Shown piece by piece: positions 58,474 to 64,000 of a stretch of 64,000 nt of DNA. The translations under genes were made by a program, and so were the position numbers. Position 1 is the stretch's first letter. Each line of letters opens with the position of its first letter. Origin of the DNA: Dirofilaria immitis (taxonomy: Eukaryota > Nematoda > Chromadorea > Rhabditida > Onchocercidae); assembly GCA_024305405.1 (NCBI GenBank), contig JAKNDB010000075.1, forward strand, positions 124,001-188,000, read 5' to 3'. Below the pieces are notes generated by a model. The model was not told where the DNA came from and searched no databases. It saw only the letters and a list, made by a program, of their open reading frames with translations.

Positions 58474-58736
58474 ATTTAATATTAATATTAATCATTAGTG
58501 TTAATTGTTAATGTCATTGATATTTCATTAATATTAATATTAATCATTAGTGTTAATTGTTAATGTCATTGATATTTCATTAATGTTAATATTAATGTTA
58601 ATTGTTAATGGTTAATGTCATTGATATTTCATTAATGTTAATATTAATGTTAATTGTTAATGGTTAATGTCATTGATACTTCATTAATGTTAATATTAAT
58701 GTTAATTGTTAATTATTAATTGTTAATTGTTAATAT
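58474..58736. repeat. Tandem repeat, about 60-bp unit, four copies
   Basis: Each unit holds GTCATTGATATTTCATTAAT followed by a TTAATATTAAT/TTAATTGTTAAT part of varying length. The inner TTAATGTTAAT steps are themselves repeats, giving a nested structure. Confidence 0.85.
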
Positions 58737-58888
58737 TATTCATATATGATATAAAATGATAAATTTATATTATTTCATTTTCATTCTTTCCTAAAATTTA
58801 TCCATTTCTATTATATATATATCAAATACTGTATAATATTTTATAAAATAATAAGCAAATTTAGCATTATTTAAATTCAACGTGTACA

Positions 58889-58975
58889 TACACATATATA
58901 TATATATATATATATACATACACACACACACACACACACATACATACACACCCATATATATATATATATACAAAT
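58889..58975. repeat. TA/CA/TA compound microsatellite
   Basis: A TA run, then CACACA, then CATACA, then a second TA run. Confidence 0.9.
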
Positions 58976-59154
58976 GTTTATTAATACTTTTTTTAGGCAA
59001 AAAAACTGCGCCAGAATGAAATAATATGTTAGATGAGGAAGAAAAAAAAAAGGAAAATATTGAAAGGTATGAGTTAAAAGGCAGATGGCACTTCCCATCT
59101 TGTCTATCCGATAATAAGTAGTTATAGATAAAAATGTTTTGATCTCTTTTACCA

Positions 59155-59200
59155 ATACCAATAGGAATAGCAATAGCAATAGCAATAGCAATAACAGTAG
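59155..59200. repeat. (AATAGC)n microsatellite
   Basis: Five to six hexamers of AATAGC with one AATAGG variant. Confidence 0.8.
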
Positions 59201-59329
59201 TTTATTTAATCATAATTGATTAAAAATGTTGAATATAAGATAGATTCTATCATTTCATATATTCTATCACCAGATGTTTCTCTTCTACTCTTATTACCTT
59301 TTCTTTCTTACTTATTAAAATGGTATTTA

Positions 59330-59720
59330 AATCCATCCATCCTGTTATAACCGTTTTATTTCAAACCGTTGCACATCAGAAAGCTTATAGATTTCCATAT
59401 TGGATTATATTGTGACGGTTCACAATCTCCCCTAATTACTTTTTATTCCACTTGATTGAACTTCATGCAACTCATGGCAGGGTCAATCCTAATACACATC
59501 AAAAATTCGGCCGTCTATCTACATGATGGTTGTACCTTAAAATCCTATGACGATTATAGACTGCACACGATGAGAAGTTCCTTCTTCACCATCAATCCAT
59601 TTTTCTTTCACTCTTTCTCAAGAGATGAATAATCTGATTTTTCGACATCTCGTAACAACAGTTCTTTCGAAGGTACTTTTCGGTACCAGTGATATTAATC
59701 GATCAAGTTATGACCTAATT
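59330..59720. other. Less AT-rich block, function unknown
   Basis: Nearly 400 bases with balanced composition, for example CTTCATGCAACTCATGGCAG and AATTCGGCCGTCTATCTACA. Both strands carry stops in all frames at short intervals, so it is not an obvious exon. It could be regulatory DNA, an untranslated exon or a decayed mobile element. Confidence 0.3.
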
Positions 59721-60274
59721 ATCTGATAGAATTACTGATTAAATTCAATTGTTTAACCTTTCGTTGCCAATTATCGAACCGGAAATATATCTCATCCAGC
59801 AAATGATTGAGACTTTACAATACATTAAAAATTCTTTTTCTTAATTTGTTACGACAATATTTAATTATAAAATTTCATTGAATATAAAAAATAATAATGA
59901 TCGAATAATATTCAAACAGAACTATGTTGCAAAATATTCAAGGAAATCGTGAAGATAATGCCTAATGTATTAGTTATCTTAATTTTTGATATAATGCAAT
60001 CATCGCGATTTTGGATATTATAAAACATCATTATATAGTCATGAAGTGAACTGACAAAAGAATAGTCTGAGAATGGGAATAAGTATGCTTTTTAGTTACT
60101 TTCAGTAATATCTAGTCTATCATGATAAATGCTGATAAATCTTACAGAAAATTAAAACGGAATTCAACTTCATATCTATTTTATATTGCCGGATCTTTTG
60201 CAAGTTTTAACGAAATTACTTCCTTAAACTGATCTAAAATGTGAAGTTATCATAAAGTGCGTTATATAAAAGTT

Positions 60275-63075
60275 CTATTCTAATATTTTATCGCTGGTAA
60301 GTATCTCTGGCACTTGTTCAACAACTTTATCTAATATATCATCAGCAATGTTCAAATTGCTTTTCATGGGTCCTTTTTTCGATGGAATATACATATCGGA
60401 TAATAGCAATTCACGTACTGTTTTCGTTGTACGCCTATTGTATTTGCTGAGTAGCCTCTGCAGCGTAAATAATCTTTTCGCCTGAAATATTACGTAATGC
60501 GTAAAAATCAAGTTAAGAAATAAGCTAAGATTTAATCATCAATATTTGAAATAAAATTATGCTAAATAATGAAACCAAGCATGTATTATTCGAATTAAAC
60601 TACTGAATTTTATCGAATTTATAATTGAATAATCCAAATTTGAATTTTTTTTAAGTTGGAATTTGATTGATTCTAATTAAATTAAAAGAGAGACTAATAA
60701 AGCATAAAATTTTCAAAGACCTCAAAAATTATTGAGAAAATTTTATTATATATCGAATTCCAATCAAAATATTTTGAATAAAAATTGTCAAAATAAAACT
60801 ATGGTTGTTATCATGAGTAACTCCAACTAATTTCACATGCTAAAAAGAAGATAGTTTGAACGAGAAGAAGAAATAATGAAAAAGTAATGAGGAACATTGG
60901 AGAAATTCAGTATTTAGTATTAAAATTTAAAATAAGACAATTTAAATAACTGGGGAAACAGGCAAACATTTAGATCTGAAGGAAGACAATAAACTATAAT
61001 TTAAAACGTCTTTAATTCTTTTTATTAAAACTTAAATAAATGCATAATTGTAATCGATAGATGATAAAATTTCAGTGCCTTTCAATTAAACATGATGATA
61101 ATTAAAATTTCTGCAAAAAAAAACAAGCCTCATCAACCGCATCATCGCAATCTGAAAGCGCTTTATAAAATTCGTCCATTACACATTTCGAAATCTTCGT
61201 TGACACATCCAAACTTGCAGTATCTTCATTTAATACTTTTTCGATTTCATACAGTGCATCCCAAAATCGTTTTTGAAGAACAAAAGACGAATTTTCAAAC
61301 TGGTAGCTAATACATGGGTACGTTGCGGTAATAATTTGCACATTTCTTCAGCTATATCAATTCGATCCTGAAAATCCTAACATTCTGTGATTGCCGTGTA
61401 ATCATGGAATTTAACAAAAATTTTCCAGATTTCATGATGTGACATATTAAACATAAGTTAATTTTCAAAATTATTGGAAAACACACAAATAAACAAGAAG
61501 TGCTTATTGTATACGATTTTTGTTAACTAAAAAATACATTCTAACCTGATTCAAAGCCATATCCATAGCTAAATAAAGTAAACGATTGCTCGTGCTTGTC
61601 CCCTTTTCACAATCTTCTCGAGCAAGCGAAATAACAGTACTTAAAGCATTTTCAGTATTCTGAAAAAAATAAATTAAAGTAAGAAAACGGAGAGCAACGC
61701 TAGAAGTGTCAAAACTAACCAAATTTAAAAACAGAAATTTAAGATATATTTCTGAGCCATAATTTAAGAATCCAATTTTTATGGCTAGATTGCTAAAAAA
61801 GATTGAAATATAATATTCCCGAAGAGTAAGGCGATTAAGATTAAGGTAAGTAAGGCCAGCGAGTAAGGCAAGTAAGGGAATTAGTAGCAAAGATAAAAAG
61901 CATTAAAATGAGCCCTATATAAAAGAAAGCTTTGACCTATCACACTATATCCATGAAAAAAAAATTATTCAGGTTGCAACCTATATGTATCGTGAAGGTT
62001 AAACTTATAAAAATTGCACAACTTCAAAAAAGAATAAGAGGAGACATTTGTGTTAGCATACTTACAGCTTGATAACAAGCAGCAGCATATTTCAATTTCT
62101 GCTTCCAACTTTTGCCTTCGATAAGTGAACACGATGCAATTAGATTGTTACAGGGATTTGAATGTAATTTTACAACATCCTTTGAAGTAGACGATGATAC
62201 GGCAATACTTCTTAACAATCTCTTTTCGTTCCATTTGATCCAATGCATACAATAAGTATGATGGCGATAAAACAAACAAGTAATTCGTTTCATACTGAAA
62301 TGAAAAAGAGATGAAATTCATAAATATGAAATTGGCTCATAGAGGAACTAAGAACAATAGTTATTATCTTACAGGATCTTCTAAGATAATATCAGTGAAA
62401 TTCTAAAATATCAGACAAACAATAGACTATGCAAAAACATGTCTGATTAGAATAGTTGATAATAATAACAGCGACATCAATGATCAACTCTTGTTAATAA
62501 ATAAGTAATTCATTATCAATTCTAATCAGTGCCAACCATCTCTTCATTTACTTTGACCTTTATATTTTAAACTATTGTTAATTAATGGTGGAGCCGTTCG
62601 CTATACACCATTTCATAAGCTTTAATAGATTTTGCTTTTATTCACATTTGTTTATTTGTTATCCTTATATATATATCTATTTTACTCCCTTGATTAATCT
62701 TAACAATTCTTTAAAAATGATGCCCTTTAACCCCAAATTATCTTAAAAGATAACACAGGAAGAAAATAATTCAATAAATTATCATAAGATGCAAATTAAT
62801 AGCATGGCCAAGCCAGGCCAACACTCGCCTTAAAAACACATATATTTGCGTCAATGGAGAGATATATGCTTCATCAAATATGATACTTACTTTCTGTAAT
62901 TTCAAATAATTAAACAATTCCAAACAAACTTCAATTCTAAGTTGGAGTCCGAAGTCGCATTTACCATTTTGGTAAATAGTGACATATAAAAAGGACTTTC
63001 TGTTTTGCACTGGGTGATATGAGGTCTGCGGGAATTGCGCTTTAATGTGAATTTTGGATGGATGTGTGTTATCAT
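60275..63075 (-). CDS. Probable mitochondrial PPR-like protein, tentatively PTCD2-like
   Basis: Six exons in transcript order: 62891-63075, 62373-62402 (30-base micro-exon), 62066-62294, 61546-61659, 61138-61367, 60275-60481. All boundaries are GT-AG and, once four single-base losses are allowed for, all are in phase 0, giving about 332 residues. The start MITHIHPKFTLKRNSRRP is basic with no acidic residue, as in a mitochondrial presequence. The body is helical. YAAACYQA, RLLYLAMDMALNQ and DIAEEMCKLLPQ resemble the pentatricopeptide protein PTCD2, which acts in mitochondrial mRNA maturation; this match is from memory and is the reason for the tentative name. Lost bases are inferred at 62904-62906, at 61297-61299 and twice between about 62170 and 62220. 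The donor after 61138 (GTTGAT) is weak, so the last intron is the least certain. Confidence 0.6.
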
Positions 63076-64000
63076 TTAGCTATATTTATTTTCTAACATC
63101 CTAAATGAATGCAATATTTAAAATATTGAAATTTTCAATTCTTCCAATTCTTTTTTAAAATTCCGAAATTTAAAAAAATCTTTTCTAAAAAACATTGAAT
63201 TTTGACAGACTTTTGGGAAATTTGGCAGTTTAAAATATTTAAATTTATAAAATTGTAATTTTATTGATACTATTTTCAGCTTTATTTTTTTTTAAAGAAA
63301 AATGTTTTAAATTTGAAAAAGATTTTTTAAATAACAAAAATTATGGCGGTGTAATGATGACGTTGCATTGCTGTGGATCCGCCTGTAATCGTCATCAATT
63401 CTTCATCCATGATTATTATGTTGTTTGTCAGTTAATATGTGAAGGGTTCTCGAAACGGAGCAAACAATATGAATAGTTGAATTTTATTTAGATTAAAAAT
63501 TTATTTGCTAGATTCGAATCTGAATATTTTAATATATCTATGAAAGAATCCGAAATTTTGTCTTACTTTATAAACATCTTCAATACATATATGTATCACT
63601 CAGTATTCCACCATAAGATGTCTGAAATCATATTTTAAACATCGAAGAGAATATACAAATAAAAAAAAATTATTAAGGATAATATTTAGAAGATTTAAGG
63701 TTTATGAAAATATCCTAATGGTTAGTATTATAGGATTTTCAGCATAAATATATTTATATAAAGAAGGAATAAAATTAAATAAAATCATTTTATTTGTTCG
63801 TGATGATAATATCGTCAGTTTTTTTTTTTGTTAATCTTTTGCGATACTTATGCCTTGTTGTTTTATGTCGTTGCGAATATTAATTTTTTTGCCTAAAAAT
63901 TTGCTGCCAAATAAAACAAGTATTATAAGAATTAATAGTGATAAGCAGTGCTACATGAAATGTTATCGGAAAATTTTTTTGGCTTTGGATTATACTAGAG
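63076..64000. other. Region upstream of the PTCD2-like gene
   Basis: No gene is supported. A less AT-rich segment at about 63345-63475 contains TGATGACG (63356-63363) and its reverse complement CGTCATCA (63391-63398), a possible bZIP/CRE-like pair. The open frame at 63264-63476 has no recognisable features. Confidence 0.4.

Larger units (their letters stand above)
54624..60274. other. Upstream non-coding region of goosecoid
   Basis: 5.6 kb between the goosecoid start and the 3' end of the PTCD2-like gene. No coding frame is supportable. It contains CA/GA/AAT microsatellites, a 260-base tandem repeat, and two blocks of less biased composition at 56210-56330 and 59330-59720 that are the best enhancer candidates by position. 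(ATT)n directly precedes the goosecoid ATG. Confidence 0.5.

Overview
The window looks like nuclear DNA of a nematode. It is extremely AT-rich (long stretches appear to be 75-85% A+T). Genes are broken by short GT-AG introns, and several first coding exons start directly after a splice acceptor, as expected for spliced-leader trans-splicing. An NDUFS6 gene sits next to a PRPF4B gene; from memory this pairing also exists in C. elegans (F22D6.4/F22D6.5). A spirurid or filarial worm is a reasonable guess, but the sequence does not prove it.

Layout: 1-18.4 kb is a gene-free desert with microsatellites, a GATA-motif minisatellite, a short-arm inverted-repeat element, hairpins and two less AT-rich islands. 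18.4-19.6 kb (+) is NDUFS6, a complex I subunit. 21.1-27.4 kb (-) is PRPF4B, the spliceosomal kinase, convergent with NDUFS6. 32.0-39.7 kb (+) is an RBM5/RBM10-type splicing regulator, divergent from PRPF4B. 41.8-42.3 kb (+) is a small two-exon glycine-rich protein with twin DVSCY motifs. 42.3-50.9 kb is non-coding. 50.9-54.6 kb (-) is a complete four-exon goosecoid homeobox gene (ceh-45 type). 54.6-60.3 kb is non-coding DNA upstream of goosecoid. 60.3-63.1 kb (-) is a probably mitochondrial helical-repeat protein that I tentatively match to PTCD2.

The genes do not form one pathway. PRPF4B and the RBM5-like gene are both pre-mRNA splicing factors with RS-rich tails and lie head to head. NDUFS6 and the PTCD2-like gene are both mitochondrial. 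Goosecoid lies alone in about 18 kb of gene-poor DNA, as is common for developmental regulators.

The most important technical point: PRPF4B, the RBM5-like gene and the PTCD2-like gene carry at least 13 apparent single-base frameshifts. In 11 to 12 of these the missing base lies in a homopolymer run (A, T or C) that is one base too short. This points to homopolymer errors in the assembly rather than gene decay, and it affects any automatic annotation of the region. NDUFS6, goosecoid and the glycine-rich gene read through cleanly.
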